Below are positions 14,294 to 23,333 of a stretch of 64,000 nucleotides of DNA, piece after piece; the stretch's first letter is position 1, and every line of letters begins with the position of its first letter. Location of the stretch: positions 186,001-250,000 of the forward strand of contig NZ_JABTYE010000006.1 of NCBI RefSeq assembly GCF_013314895.1. Reading direction: 5' to 3'. Under the pieces are notes generated by a model that was not told the DNA's origin, did no database searches, and worked only from the letters and a program-made list of their open reading frames with translations. Both the position numbers and the translations under genes were made by a program. This stretch comes from Cupriavidus gilardii (lineage in GTDB: Bacteria; Pseudomonadota; Gammaproteobacteria; Burkholderiales; Burkholderiaceae).

Positions 14294-16753
14294 CTATGCC
14301 AGCTTGGCGAACAGGATCGATATCTGTGCGCCGGCGACCTCGGCGCCTTCCATGCGGTTGCGCAGTTCGATGCGCGCCCCATGTTCGTCAATGATCTTCT
14401 TCACCATCGCAAGACCCAGACCCGTCCCCTTGGCCTTGGTCGTCACGTATGGCTCGAACGCGCGGCTGAGGATGCGCGGGGCGAACCCCGGACCATTGTC
14501 AGCGATGGTCAGCTTGACAGCCTGACGGCTTTCGCCGGAGGCATCTTTGTATTCTACAGTCTCGGTGTGCAGAGCGATACAAGGCGCCGGACGGCCCGCC
14601 GCCAGGTTCTCCGCGACCGCATCCTGCGCATTCTGCAGCAGATTGTGTATCACCTGCCGAAGCTGGGTCGGGTCGCCCTTGATATCGGGCAGATCGTCGG
14701 CCAGCGACGGGTGAATCACGGGATGCTCGTGCAGGCCGGGATCGTCGATGCCGTACAGATGCAGCACCTCGGCCACCAGCGCATTGAGCTGCAGCGTCTG
14801 CAGCATGGCCGGCGGCGTGCGGGCGTAATCGCGGAAATCGTCGACCATGCGCTTCATCGCGGCTACTTGGTTAACGATCGTGGTGGCGCCGCGCTTTAGC
14901 ACGTCGGCATCGTTGCCTTCGAGCTTGGGCGCGAGCTTCATCTGCAGCCGCTCGGCCGACAGCTGGATCGGCGTCAGCGGGTTCTTGATTTCGTGCGCGA
15001 GGCGCCGGGCCACTTCGCCCCATGCGACCGACCGTTGAGCCGAAATCACATCGGAAATATCGTCGAACACGACCACGTAGCCGGGTTCGGAATGATCGCT
15101 GATATGGTCGCCGCCCGGCAGTCGCGCGCCGCGCACCAGCAGCGTCAGCGGCTGTTCCTCGTCGCCGTGCGGCAGTTCGATCTGCTTCTGCCAGTGCGCG
15201 GCGCCGCCCAGCACCTCGCTGGTGCTCTGCTCCGAGAAGGCCTGCCGCACGATTTCGCCGAATGCCGCCATGCCGGGGATGGCCTCGACAGGATGGCCGA
15301 TGGTCGGCCCGAGCGGCTGCCCGAAGATGCGTTCGGCGCCGGGATTGGCGGTCACCAGCGAGAAGCGCCGGTCCATCACCAGCACGCCGGCGGTCAGGTT
15401 CTGCAGCACGCTTTCGAGGAAGGCCTTCGATTGCTCGAGCGCGGCGCGATTCTGCTCCACGGCCAGGCGCGCCTCCGCCAGCTGGCGCGTCATCATGTTG
15501 AACTGCTGGGTCAGCATGCCGAGCTCATCGCGGCTCTTGAGCTCGCGCTTGGGCGACAGATCGCCTTCGGCCACTTCCTTGGTTCCCTGCAGCAGCATCA
15601 GCAGCGGCCGCGCCAGCTGCCCGCCGAGCAGCAGCGCGAGCATCACGGCGATGAACACCGCGAGGAACAGCGTCAGCGTCAGCGTGCCGATATACATCTT
15701 GCGCAGACCGGTGCGGCCCAGCGCCTTTTCCTGATAGTCCTGATAGGCGCGCTGGACCTCGTCGGCATTGCGCGCGAGCACGGCCGGGACCGGATGCACG
15801 ATCTGCAGATAGCGTTCCTCGCGCACCGTATCGCCGATCAGGCCGAAGCCCGACGATGGATAGTCCTCGGCGCGACGCTCCAGCGACAGGCCCGAGCCCG
15901 CCCAGCGATCCTTGCCTGCCGGACGCGGCGGGGCGCCCAGCGAGGATTCGTCGGCCGGTGCAGCGGGTCCGAGCGGAATGATCACGCGCAGCCGGTACAG
16001 GTGAGTGGCGTCGGCGCGCTCGGGCTGCGGATGGCCATCGCTGCCGCCGTCGGTGCCGGGATCGGTGCCGCCCTCGACCGCCGCATAGCCGCCCGCAAGA
16101 CGCGCCTGCTCGACCAATACGCCGGACGGCAGGCTCGGCACCAGCATCGCGTAGTTGCTCGACGCGGAGGCGATCACGCGCCCGCCGCCGGTGAAGATCG
16201 ACGCCTCCTGCACGCCGTATTGCTCGCGCAGCCGATTCAGCTGCAGCGAGTTCGTCGGCTCGCTCGCGCTGATGATCTGATCGCTCATCTGGCGCGCCTT
16301 GGCCTGCAGATCGGCCAGCGCGCTGTCGATGGTCGAGCGGCCCAGGTTCAGGCCCGCCTCGAGCGCGGTCTCGACACGCACGTCGAACCACGATTCGATG
16401 CTGCGCGAGACGAACTGCAGCGACACCAGATAGATCAGCACGCCCGGCAGCACGCCAACGATGCCGAAGAACAGCGCCAGCTTGGTCATCAGCCGCGTGC
16501 CGAACTTGCCGCGGCGATAGCGCACCCACAGTGCCACCGCCAACGCGCCGATGATCAGCACCATCAGCACGCCGATCACCAGATTGATCTTGTACAGCAG
16601 CGTGAAGTAGCGGTCGAAGAATTCGGTGTTGGCCGACGCGGCCGCCAACAGCATCACCAGCACCAGCGCCAGAAAGACGATGGTGCCGGCGACCACGCGG
16701 CTCAGTACCCGGCGAAGCCGGCTGTCGAGCACGCTGTAGAGCGGCGAGATCAT
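14294..16753 (-). CDS. ntrY: NtrY-like PAS/HAMP sensor histidine kinase
   Basis: Membrane kinase of 819 residues. Hydrophobic segments lie at about 20-40, 52-72 and 88-110, followed by an extracytoplasmic region and another membrane helix at LTLTLFLAVFIAVMLALLLGG. A HAMP domain (ARPLLMLLQGTKEVAEGDLS), a PAS domain (LTAGVLVMDRRFSLVTANPGAERIFG), an H-box (ARRLAHEIKNPLTPIQLSAERL) and an ATPase domain (NLLQNAQDA, IADNGPGFAP, TGLGLAMVKKI) complete it. Its ATG at 16753 overlaps the TGA of the upstream DUF4390 gene, so they are translationally coupled. The NtrYX pair is linked to nitrogen and redox control in other proteobacteria; the signal here is unknown. Confidence 0.9.
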   Translation of the reverse strand: MISPLYSVLDSRLRRVLSRVVAGTIVFLALVLVMLLAAASANTEFFDRYFTLLYKINLVIGVLMVLIIGALAVALWVRYRRGKFGTRLMTKLALFFGIVGVLPGVLIYLVSLQFVSRSIESWFDVRVETALEAGLNLGRSTIDSALADLQAKARQMSDQIISASEPTNSLQLNRLREQYGVQEASIFTGGGRVIASASSNYAMLVPSLPSGVLVEQARLAGGYAAVEGGTDPGTDGGSDGHPQPERADATHLYRLRVIIPLGPAAPADESSLGAPPRPAGKDRWAGSGLSLERRAEDYPSSGFGLIGDTVREERYLQIVHPVPAVLARNADEVQRAYQDYQEKALGRTGLRKMYIGTLTLTLFLAVFIAVMLALLLGGQLARPLLMLLQGTKEVAEGDLSPKRELKSRDELGMLTQQFNMMTRQLAEARLAVEQNRAALEQSKAFLESVLQNLTAGVLVMDRRFSLVTANPGAERIFGQPLGPTIGHPVEAIPGMAAFGEIVRQAFSEQSTSEVLGGAAHWQKQIELPHGDEEQPLTLLVRGARLPGGDHISDHSEPGYVVVFDDISDVISAQRSVAWGEVARRLAHEIKNPLTPIQLSAERLQMKLAPKLEGNDADVLKRGATTIVNQVAAMKRMVDDFRDYARTPPAMLQTLQLNALVAEVLHLYGIDDPGLHEHPVIHPSLADDLPDIKGDPTQLRQVIHNLLQNAQDAVAENLAAGRPAPCIALHTETVEYKDASGESRQAVKLTIADNGPGFAPRILSRAFEPYVTTKAKGTGLGLAMVKKIIDEHGARIELRNRMEGAEVAGAQISILFAKLA

Positions 16754-17751
16754 GGTACGGCGACCAGCGACGACAGCGAGACCGGCGCCAGCATGCTGGC
16801 GACCGTGCGTCCCAACGCCGGCGACGGCGGACGGGCGTTGCCGATGCCCGGGGCCGAGGCCGGTGTGGCATTGGGCGCGGAGGCGGGGTTCGGTGCGCTG
16901 GCCGGGGCGGAACCGGGCAGCGATGGCGGCACCGAGGCCGGGCCAGACGCCTGTCCCGGTGCGGGCGCGGCGGCCGCCGGCGAAGCGTTCGCGGGCGAGG
17001 CGGCATGTCCGTTCGCCGGTGCGGGTGTCGGCGCGGGCGGCGAAGCGGGGGCAGCCGGGGCGGCGGGTGCGGGCGGCGGTGCCGGCGGAGCCTCGGCCAC
17101 CGGCGTATATGCAAAGCGCCGCCAATCGGACGACAGATTCCAGTCGCGCGTATTGACCGCGTTGATCTGAAACGGCTTGGGCAGCTGCGACAGGTCCAGC
17201 CGCATGCGGACCTCGGCCTGGTAGGGGGCGCCGAGCTTGACGTCGCCGCGCTCGAACACGCGCCAGCCACGCACCTGCTTGATGAAATCGAGCGCGCCCT
17301 TCAGACGCATAAAGGGCAGCTGCAGTCCGCCGGTCGAGACCCGGTACTGCCGCGTCAGCGGATGGAAGGTCAGGCGGACGCTGCGGCTGGTGCTGACCGG
17401 CTTCTCGTCGAACCAGTACCAGCGCGGGCGGCTCAGCTGGAAATCCACCGCGAAATACAAGGGGATGCCCTTGTGCAAGGCGTCCTCCAATGCCGGCGAC
17501 AACTCGAAGTCGAAGCCTGCGTTCAGCTCGAAGCCGCCGTCCTGATATTCGATGCGTGCCTCGCGTATGTCGATGTTCTGTGCCTGCCCGGCACGCGGCG
17601 ACAACGCGCTCGCGCACAGGACCACCACCATCAGCAGCAGCCACGCCAGCCGGCGCAGCGAGGCCAGGCCAATATCGGCACGGTCTGCTGCGGATCCGCA
17701 CGCCTTGTCGTCATGGGCACGGAGGACGGACAAGCGAAGCGGTGCGAGCAT
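16750..17751 (-). CDS. DUF4390 domain protein
   Basis: Predicted exported protein of 333 residues. The ATG at 17751 lies 4 bp after the rsmB stop codon. A signal segment (LAWLLLMVVVLCASALSPRAGQA, about 32-54) is followed by the DUF4390 domain (IDIREARIEYQDGGFELNAGFDFELSPALEDALHKGIPLYF to NLSSDWRRFAYTP). The last 120 residues are a Pro/Ala-rich tail of low complexity, presumably extended in the periplasm. The family is of unknown function but is regularly placed between rsmB and ntrY in Burkholderiales, suggesting a link to NtrY signalling. Confidence 0.85.
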   Translation of the reverse strand: MLAPLRLSVLRAHDDKACGSAADRADIGLASLRRLAWLLLMVVVLCASALSPRAGQAQNIDIREARIEYQDGGFELNAGFDFELSPALEDALHKGIPLYFAVDFQLSRPRWYWFDEKPVSTSRSVRLTFHPLTRQYRVSTGGLQLPFMRLKGALDFIKQVRGWRVFERGDVKLGAPYQAEVRMRLDLSQLPKPFQINAVNTRDWNLSSDWRRFAYTPVAEAPPAPPPAPAAPAAPASPPAPTPAPANGHAASPANASPAAAAPAPGQASGPASVPPSLPGSAPASAPNPASAPNATPASAPGIGNARPPSPALGRTVASMLAPVSLSSLVAVP

Positions 17752-17755
17752 CGGA

Positions 17756-19126
17756 TCAGAGGCGTTTCTGGAAGCGGGCGTAGAAGAAACCGTCGTGGTC
17801 CGACGGCAGGCCATCGTGGCTGCCGGTCCCGCCATCAGCCACGCCATTTGGGATGCTGCCGGGCAGCAGCTGGCCGGGCGCCTGCAATCGTATCGCATCT
17901 GGTAGCTGGTCACCAAACCAGCGCGCCTGCTCCTCGCCCTCCGTTGGGAAAATAGAACAAGTCACATACACCAGAATGCCTCCCGGTTTCAGCAGCGGCC
18001 ACAGCTGCGAGACGATGCGGCGCTGCTCGTTGACGAGCTTGCCCAGATCGCTTTCGCGGCGCAGCCAGCGGATATCGGGATGGCGGCGCACGCTGCCCGA
18101 GGCCGAGCATGGAACATCGGCCAGGATGCGGTCGTATGGCTTGCCGTCCCACCATGCCTGCGGCCGGCTCGCGTCGCCGATCACCACCTGCGCGCGCCGA
18201 TGCAGCCGCGCGAGATTCTCGTCGATGCGCTGGGCGCGCGCGGCATCGCTCTCGACCGCGGTCAGTTCCACATCGGCCAGTTCGAGCAGATGGCCAGTCT
18301 TGCCGCCCGGCGCGGCGCAGGCGTCGAGCACGCGCTGACCGTCGGCGATCTCGAGCAACGGCGCGGCGAGCTGCGCGCCGGCGTCCTGCACCGAGACCTC
18401 GCCGCTGTCGAAGCCGGGCACTTGCGCGACCGGCAGCGCGCGCGCCAGGCGCACCGCCTGGGCGCCGACGCGCTCGGCGGCGATGCCGGCGGCGGCGAGG
18501 CGGGCCAGATAGTCGTCGAGCGAAACGCGCGCGGTATTGACCCGCAGCGTCATCGGCGGGCGCTCGTTCGCGCTGCCGGCCAGCGTCTGCCAACGGTCGG
18601 GATAGGCCTCGCGCAGCAGGCGCAGCCACCAGGCCGGCAGGTTCCAGCGCGCTTCCTCGTCGCGGCGCACTTCGGCCAGCAGCGCCTCGCGCTCGCGCAA
18701 AAAGCGCCGCAGTACCGCATTGACCATGCCGCGCGCGTGCGCGGATTTCGGATCGGAAGCGGCGGCGTTGACGGCCTGGTCCACCACGGTGAAGGCCGCA
18801 TAGCCGCCCTGCCCGCCGTCCTGCCCTTGCTCTTCCCCTTCGATCAGCAGCGTCAGCGCGACCGCGAGCAGCGAGTCGACCAGCGCGCCAGGCGGGCGCG
18901 ACACCATGCGCGTGACCAGCGCACGGACCGTGCCGAACTGCCGCATCGTGCGATAGGCCAGATCCTGCAGCGCGCCGCGCGCGCCGGCGTCGCGGCTGCG
19001 TTCGAGCCGGTACTGCGCGCAGGCGGCGTCGATCGCCTGCGGCAGCGCGCTGCCCTCGTTGACGCCACGCACCGCGGCCGCGGCGGCGAGCATCTGAAAG
19101 GCAAGGGAATCGGGAGGCAAGCGCAT
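17756..19126 (-). CDS. rsmB: 16S rRNA (cytosine-967-C5)-methyltransferase RsmB
   Basis: S-adenosylmethionine-dependent RNA methyltransferase of 456 residues. The N-terminal NusB-like helical domain spans about 1-150 (including VDQAVNAAASDPKSAHARGMVNAVLRRFLRER). The catalytic domain has the cofactor motif LDACAAPGGKTGHLLEL and the two catalytic cysteine motifs DVPCSASGSVRRHPDI and YVTCSIFPTEGEEQ. Length and motif order match the family. It is the first gene of the rsmB-DUF4390-ntrY-ntrX-like cluster. Confidence 0.95.
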   Translation of the reverse strand: MRLPPDSLAFQMLAAAAAVRGVNEGSALPQAIDAACAQYRLERSRDAGARGALQDLAYRTMRQFGTVRALVTRMVSRPPGALVDSLLAVALTLLIEGEEQGQDGGQGGYAAFTVVDQAVNAAASDPKSAHARGMVNAVLRRFLREREALLAEVRRDEEARWNLPAWWLRLLREAYPDRWQTLAGSANERPPMTLRVNTARVSLDDYLARLAAAGIAAERVGAQAVRLARALPVAQVPGFDSGEVSVQDAGAQLAAPLLEIADGQRVLDACAAPGGKTGHLLELADVELTAVESDAARAQRIDENLARLHRRAQVVIGDASRPQAWWDGKPYDRILADVPCSASGSVRRHPDIRWLRRESDLGKLVNEQRRIVSQLWPLLKPGGILVYVTCSIFPTEGEEQARWFGDQLPDAIRLQAPGQLLPGSIPNGVADGGTGSHDGLPSDHDGFFYARFQKRL

Positions 19127-19182
19127 GGATCGGACACCGTGAAAAAACGAACAGATAAAACGCGGAAATACGCGCGGACATC

Positions 19183-19217
19183 AAAAAGCCCGCCGGCTCG
19201 CTAGGAGCAAGGCGGGC
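19183..19217 (-). terminator. Rho-independent terminator after htpX
   Basis: On the minus strand a GCCCGCC...GGCGGGC stem (19188-19194 with 19211-19217), extended inward by GCTC/GAGC, is followed by TTTTTGA. It lies 55 bp downstream of the htpX stop codon. Confidence 0.8.
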
Positions 19218-19271
19218 AGTTTACCTTGTCGGCGCAGACCGACCGCGATGGGGCCGGCGTGCCGCCTGGAA

Positions 19272-20132
19272 TCAGACCGGATACGTGCCGGTCTGCGCCA
19301 TCTGCATCAGCCGCGCGACGCGCTCCTCGGTGGCCGGGTGCGTCGAGAACAGATTGGCGATGCCGCCGCCCGACAGCGGGTTCAGGATCATCATCTGCGC
19401 GGTGGCCGGATGCGCCTCGGCGGCCTGGAACGGAATGCCGCGCGCATAGCGGTCGATCTTGTCCAGCGCCATCGCCAGCGCCTGCGGATCGCCGCTGATT
19501 TCGGCACCGCCGCGGTCGGCCTCGAACTCGCGGGCCCGCGAGATCGCCATCTGGATCAGCGAGGCGGCCAGCGGCGCCAGGATCGCCATCGCGATGCCGG
19601 CGATCGGGTTGGCGGGGCGGCCGTCCTCCCCGCGTCCGCCGAAGAACATCGCGAAGTTGGCCAGCGCGGCGATCGCACCGGCCATGGTGGCCGCGACGGT
19701 CGAGATCAGGATGTCCCGATGCTTGACGTGCGCGAGCTCGTGCGCCATCACGCCGCGCAGTTCGCGGTTGCTCAGCACGCGCAGGATGCCGGTGGTCGCC
19801 GCAACGGCAGCGTTCTCGGGATTGCGGCCGGTGGCGAAGGCGTTGGGCGCGTCCTCGTCGATCAGATAGACGCGCGGCATCGGCAGGCCGGCGCGCTGCG
19901 CCAGTTCCTGCACCATGGCGTAGAACTGCGGGGCGCTGGCCGCATCGACTTCCCGCGCGTTGTACATGCGCAGGACCATCTTGTCCGAGAACCAGTACGA
20001 GAAGAAATTCATGCCGAGCGCCATCAGCAGCGCGAACATCATGCCGCTGCGGCCGCCGATCATGCCCCCGATGACGATGAACAGCGCCGTGATGGCGGCC
20101 ATCAGCATGAAGGTCTTGACCCAGTTGAACAT
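19272..20132 (-). CDS. htpX: Protease HtpX (M48 membrane metallopeptidase)
   Basis: Zinc metalloprotease of 286 residues involved in membrane-protein quality control at the inner membrane. Two N-terminal membrane helices ([19 protein letters not shown] and [19 protein letters not shown]) precede the zinc site [12 protein letters not shown] (HExxH) and the third ligand region [10 protein letters not shown]. Two further helices lie between ([18 protein letters not shown] and [21 protein letters not shown]). The ATG at 20132 gives the normal family length and starts MFNWVKTF. It is transcribed alone with its own terminator. Confidence 0.95.
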   Translation of the reverse strand: MFNWVKTFMLMAAITALFIVIGGMIGGRSGMMFALLMALGMNFFSYWFSDKMVLRMYNAREVDAASAPQFYAMVQELAQRAGLPMPRVYLIDEDAPNAFATGRNPENAAVAATTGILRVLSNRELRGVMAHELAHVKHRDILISTVAATMAGAIAALANFAMFFGGRGEDGRPANPIAGIAMAILAPLAASLIQMAISRAREFEADRGGAEISGDPQALAMALDKIDRYARGIPFQAAEAHPATAQMMILNPLSGGGIANLFSTHPATEERVARLMQMAQTGTYPV

Positions 20133-20294
20133 TGCCGTGGTCTCCGTGGTAACGCCGTCGCGCGCCCGCGGCGCCCTGGCTGCCCGGTTATTGCAGCCGC
20201 ATTCGGTGCGCCCGCGCGCGATCGTGCGGTGACGGTTAGATAGGGGCCGGGCCGCTAAATTCAATGCCGGCAAGGCTTTTTGCCGGCGGCGGCG

Positions 20295-20945
20295 CTAGCG
20301 CTGCGTCATCGCCAGGCGCGCCCCGAGGCCGATGAAGGCCACGCCGATCACGCGGTCGAGCCAGCACTTCAGGCGCGGCGCTCCGCTGGCCCGGCGCGTC
20401 AGCGTGCCGGCCATCCATGCGACCGCCACCGTCCACACCGTCGACATCGCCGCCATGATCGCGCCCAGCGCGAGGAAGGCGAGCGTCTGCTGCCCGGCGC
20501 GCGGATCGACGAATTGCGGGATGAACGACACGAAGAACAGGATCACCTTCGGGTTCAGCACGTTGGTCAGGAAGCCCTGGATGAACAGCGCACGCAGGCT
20601 GCGGCGGTCGGTGGCAGGCGCGCCAGCGGGCCCCTGGCCGCCGGAGGCCGGCGTGCGCCAGCTCGACAACAGCAGCCGCAGGCCGAGCCAGGCCAGATAG
20701 GCGCCGCCCGCATACTTGATCACCGTGAAGGCCACCGGCGAGGCCGCCAGCACCGCGGTCAGCCCGAACGCGGTGGCCAGCGCGTGCACGCAGCAGCCGG
20801 CGCTGACGCCCAGCGCCGACATCACGCCCGCGGCGCGACCCTGCGCCACGGTGCGGCCGACGATATAGGCCGTATCCGGGCCGGGCGTCACGTTCAGCAG
20901 AAACACGGCGCCGATGAACAACGGCAGATCGACGATGCCCAGCAT
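20295..20945 (-). CDS. LysE/RhtB family amino-acid exporter
   Basis: Inner-membrane exporter of 216 residues with about six hydrophobic segments. The family N-terminal signature LLNVTPGPDTAYIVGR and the segment VLNPKVILFFVSFIPQFVDP are both present. In the family these proteins expel amino acids such as lysine, threonine or homoserine; the substrate cannot be decided here. The start MLGIVDLPLF at 20945 is 34 bp after the fmt stop, so it may be the last gene of a def-fmt-lysE unit. Confidence 0.9.
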   Translation of the reverse strand: MLGIVDLPLFIGAVFLLNVTPGPDTAYIVGRTVAQGRAAGVMSALGVSAGCCVHALATAFGLTAVLAASPVAFTVIKYAGGAYLAWLGLRLLLSSWRTPASGGQGPAGAPATDRRSLRALFIQGFLTNVLNPKVILFFVSFIPQFVDPRAGQQTLAFLALGAIMAAMSTVWTVAVAWMAGTLTRRASGAPRLKCWLDRVIGVAFIGLGARLAMTQR

Positions 20946-20979
20946 GATGGTCGGTCCTCGCGGGAATGGGTCGCCGAGA

Positions 20980-21984
20980 TTATGCCGCGCCGCCGGGCAC
21001 CACGCAGCGCGTGCCGGCCGCCAGCGGCGTGCCCTGCAGGAAGGCCTGCGCGGACAGGCGCTTGCCGCCCGCCTTCTGCAGTTCCGTGATGCGCAGCGCG
21101 CCTTCGCCGCAGGCGATCACCACGCCGTGCGCGTCGGCCGACAGCACCGTACCCGCCGCAGCGTTGCCATGCTCGAGCGCGCGTGCCAGCGGCTCGGCCT
21201 GCCAGCATTTGATCGGGACGTCGCCGATCTGCACGCTCGCGCCGGGGAAGGGATTGAAGGCGCGGATCTGCCGGGCCAGTACCACCGCGGGGCGGCGCAG
21301 ATCGAGCCTGGCCTCGTCCTTGCCGATCTTCTCGGCATAGGTGATGCCCTGCTCCGGCTGTGGCTCGGCCGGCAGCGCGCCTTCCGCCGCCAGCCGCTGC
21401 AGCGCCTGCACGATCATGCGGCCGCCAAGCGCCGCCAGGGTGTCGTGCAGCGTACCGGTGGTGGTGCCCTCGCCGATCGGCACCGCTTCGCGCGCGATCA
21501 TCGCGCCGGTGTCGAGCCCCTCGTCCATCTGCATCAGCGTGATGCCGGTCTGCGCGTCGCCGGCCTCGATGGCCCGGTGAATCGGCGCCGCGCCGCGCCA
21601 GCGCGGCAACAGCGAGGCATGGATGTTCAGGCAGCCATGGCGCGGCAGCGTCAGCACCTCGGCCGGCAGGATCAGGCCATAGGCGGCCACGACCATCACA
21701 TCGGGCGCCTGCGCGGCCAGCGCGTCGATCGCGCCGACCGCTTCGTCGGGATACTTGCCGTGGCGGCGCAGCGAGCGCGGTTGCAGGATCGGGCCGAACC
21801 CCTGTGCCAGCGCATGCTGCTTGACCGGACTGGCCTGCAGCTGCATGCCGCGTCCCGCGGGCCGGTCCGGCTGCGTCAGCACCGCGACCACCGGAAAGCC
21901 GGCTTCCTCGATGGCCGCCAGCGCGACGCGGGCGAATTCGGGCGTGCCGGCAAAGGCGACGCGCAGGGTGGCGGGGCTGGTCAT
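20980..21984 (-). CDS. fmt: Methionyl-tRNA formyltransferase
   Basis: Cytoplasmic enzyme of 334 residues that formylates initiator Met-tRNA with 10-formyl-tetrahydrofolate. The N-terminal domain has [11 protein letters not shown], the catalytic segment [21 protein letters not shown] and [16 protein letters not shown]. The C-terminal OB-fold domain begins near [13 protein letters not shown]. It lies downstream of def, the usual partner that removes the formyl group. Confidence 0.96.
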   Translation of the reverse strand: MTSPATLRVAFAGTPEFARVALAAIEEAGFPVVAVLTQPDRPAGRGMQLQASPVKQHALAQGFGPILQPRSLRRHGKYPDEAVGAIDALAAQAPDVMVVAAYGLILPAEVLTLPRHGCLNIHASLLPRWRGAAPIHRAIEAGDAQTGITLMQMDEGLDTGAMIAREAVPIGEGTTTGTLHDTLAALGGRMIVQALQRLAAEGALPAEPQPEQGITYAEKIGKDEARLDLRRPAVVLARQIRAFNPFPGASVQIGDVPIKCWQAEPLARALEHGNAAAGTVLSADAHGVVIACGEGALRITELQKAGGKRLSAQAFLQGTPLAAGTRCVVPGGAA

Positions 21985-22022
21985 GGAACGCTCCGGCTGG
22001 ACGATTGAGCTCTGAAAGGCAA

Positions 22023-22046
22023 CACCGGCCGCGAGGGCGGCCGGTG
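22023..22046 (-). terminator. Hairpin between def and fmt
   Basis: Perfect 10-bp stem CACCGGCCGC/GCGGCCGGTG with a 4-nt loop, located between the def stop and the fmt start. No T-run follows, so it may attenuate or stabilise mRNA rather than fully terminate. Confidence 0.5.
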
Positions 22047-22115
22047 CGGGGACTGCAAGGGAGACATCAGCATAGCAAACCCGCTGCGGCGGGGCCGACG
22101 TCTGATGGCGCGTGG

Positions 22116-22622
22116 TTACATGCGGGTACGCGCGCGCTTCTGCAGCTTGGACTTGATCCGGTTCAGCTTCAGCGGCGACAGGTATTCGACGAAGACCTTG
22201 CCCTTCAGATGGTCCATCTCGTGCTGGATGCAGACCGCCAGCAGGTCGTCGGCCTCCAGCTCGAACGTCTCGCCGTTCTCGTCCAGTGCGCGCACGCGGA
22301 CACGGTCGGGGCGCTCGACCCGGTCATAGACCTCGGGCACCGACAGGCAGCCCTCTTCCCAGACCTTGCGGTTGTCGCTGGCCCAGACGATCTCCGGATT
22401 GATGAAGACGCGCAGCTCGTCGCGGGTCTCCGAGATGTCGATCACGATGACCTGCTCGTGCACGTCGACCTGGGTCGCCGCCAGGCCGATGCCGGGGGCT
22501 TCGTACATGGTTTCCGCCATGTCCTTGACCAGCTGGCGGATGCGGTCGTCCACCTGCGCGACGGGCTTGGCCACGATGTGCAGGCGGGGATCCGGGTAGG
22601 TGAGGATGTCGAGTTTGGCCAT
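22116..22622 (-). CDS. def: Peptide deformylase
   Basis: Metalloenzyme of 168 residues that removes N-formyl groups from nascent proteins. The three signature motifs are intact: GIGLAATQ (about 44-51), EGCLSVPE with metal ligand Cys92, and QHEMDHL with ligands His134 and His138 and the catalytic Glu135. Length is normal. It starts the def-fmt unit and faces the LysM-remnant/dprA unit across a shared promoter region. Confidence 0.97.
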   Translation of the reverse strand: MAKLDILTYPDPRLHIVAKPVAQVDDRIRQLVKDMAETMYEAPGIGLAATQVDVHEQVIVIDISETRDELRVFINPEIVWASDNRKVWEEGCLSVPEVYDRVERPDRVRVRALDENGETFELEADDLLAVCIQHEMDHLKGKVFVEYLSPLKLNRIKSKLQKRARTRM

Positions 22623-22826
22623 GGTGCTGATGCGCGACGCCGTTGCGCTGCCGCTTGCCGCTGCTTTCGATTGGGCCGTTGTCGCATTGTCGCGGCAGGG
22701 GCCATGTCAGCAAAATCGGGGCGCGAATGGAAAAAATCAAGGCGCGCCGGCGGTCGCTGCGCGCTTCAGGGTTTTCAGGGCAAATCTGCAGTCAATCCGG
22801 CCAAGGCATCCAACCGGCTCAACAAA

Positions 22827-23333
22827 GTGCGCGATCTTACCAAAGAACCTCTGATAGCGCCGCGGCGGCGGCTGTGGCGGCTGTGGCGGCTGCCGCGGCT
22901 GTGGGCCCGGCTGTCGGCCGGGTGGGTGCTGGCGACGGCGGGACTGATCGTGGCGCTGCGGTGCGGCGCCGAGCCGGCCATCGTGGCGCTGCAGGACGGG
23001 CGACAGTTCGGCGCGGCCGGCGATCTTGCTTATGTGCTCGATATGCCTCTGGATGCCGCGGTAGGCAGCCGCTGGCACGTGGTCGCACCCCCATCCGGCG
23101 CGAATCTGGAGGACCGGCGAGGCCAGGACCGGCGAGGCGGGGACCGGCTGGCACGGCTGCCGGCCGACGCACCGACGCACAATCTCGGTACGGTCGAACT
23201 GGTGTCGCGTCCGGCCGTGCCGGGCGGTCTTGCGGTCGTCACCGTGGTGTCTTCCGTCCGCGAGGTGGTGCCGGGCAGCGTCCTGGTGCCGTTGCCGGCC
23301 GGACACGTCGGAGTGGAATGGACAGCACACTGA
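22827..23333 (+). CDS. Membrane-anchored protein resembling the C-terminal part of the LysM protein usually upstream of dprA
   Basis: The reading frame ends at 23333 and overlaps the dprA start by 16 bp. A GTG at 22827 is the best start I can see, giving 168 residues. A hydrophobic segment (LSAGWVLATAGLIVALRC) follows a basic N-terminus. The part AIVALQDGRQFGAAGDLAYVLDM...GSRWHVVAPP...LGTVELVSRPAVP...VTVVSSVREVVPGSVLVPLPAGH resembles the conserved C-terminal domain of LysM-containing proteins encoded at this position in Burkholderiales. The LysM domain itself is not present. It may be a shortened paralogue or a decayed gene. A Gln/Arg/Gly-rich insert interrupts the middle. Confidence 0.5.
   Translation: MRDLTKEPLIAPRRRLWRLWRLPRLWARLSAGWVLATAGLIVALRCGAEPAIVALQDGRQFGAAGDLAYVLDMPLDAAVGSRWHVVAPPSGANLEDRRGQDRRGGDRLARLPADAPTHNLGTVELVSRPAVPGGLAVVTVVSSVREVVPGSVLVPLPAGHVGVEWTAH

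Noticed and set aside
20266-20287. Hairpin GCCGGCAA/TTGCCGGC beside the LysE gene as a terminator
   Set aside because: The stem is only 8 bp and no T-run follows in the needed direction, so support is too weak to list.
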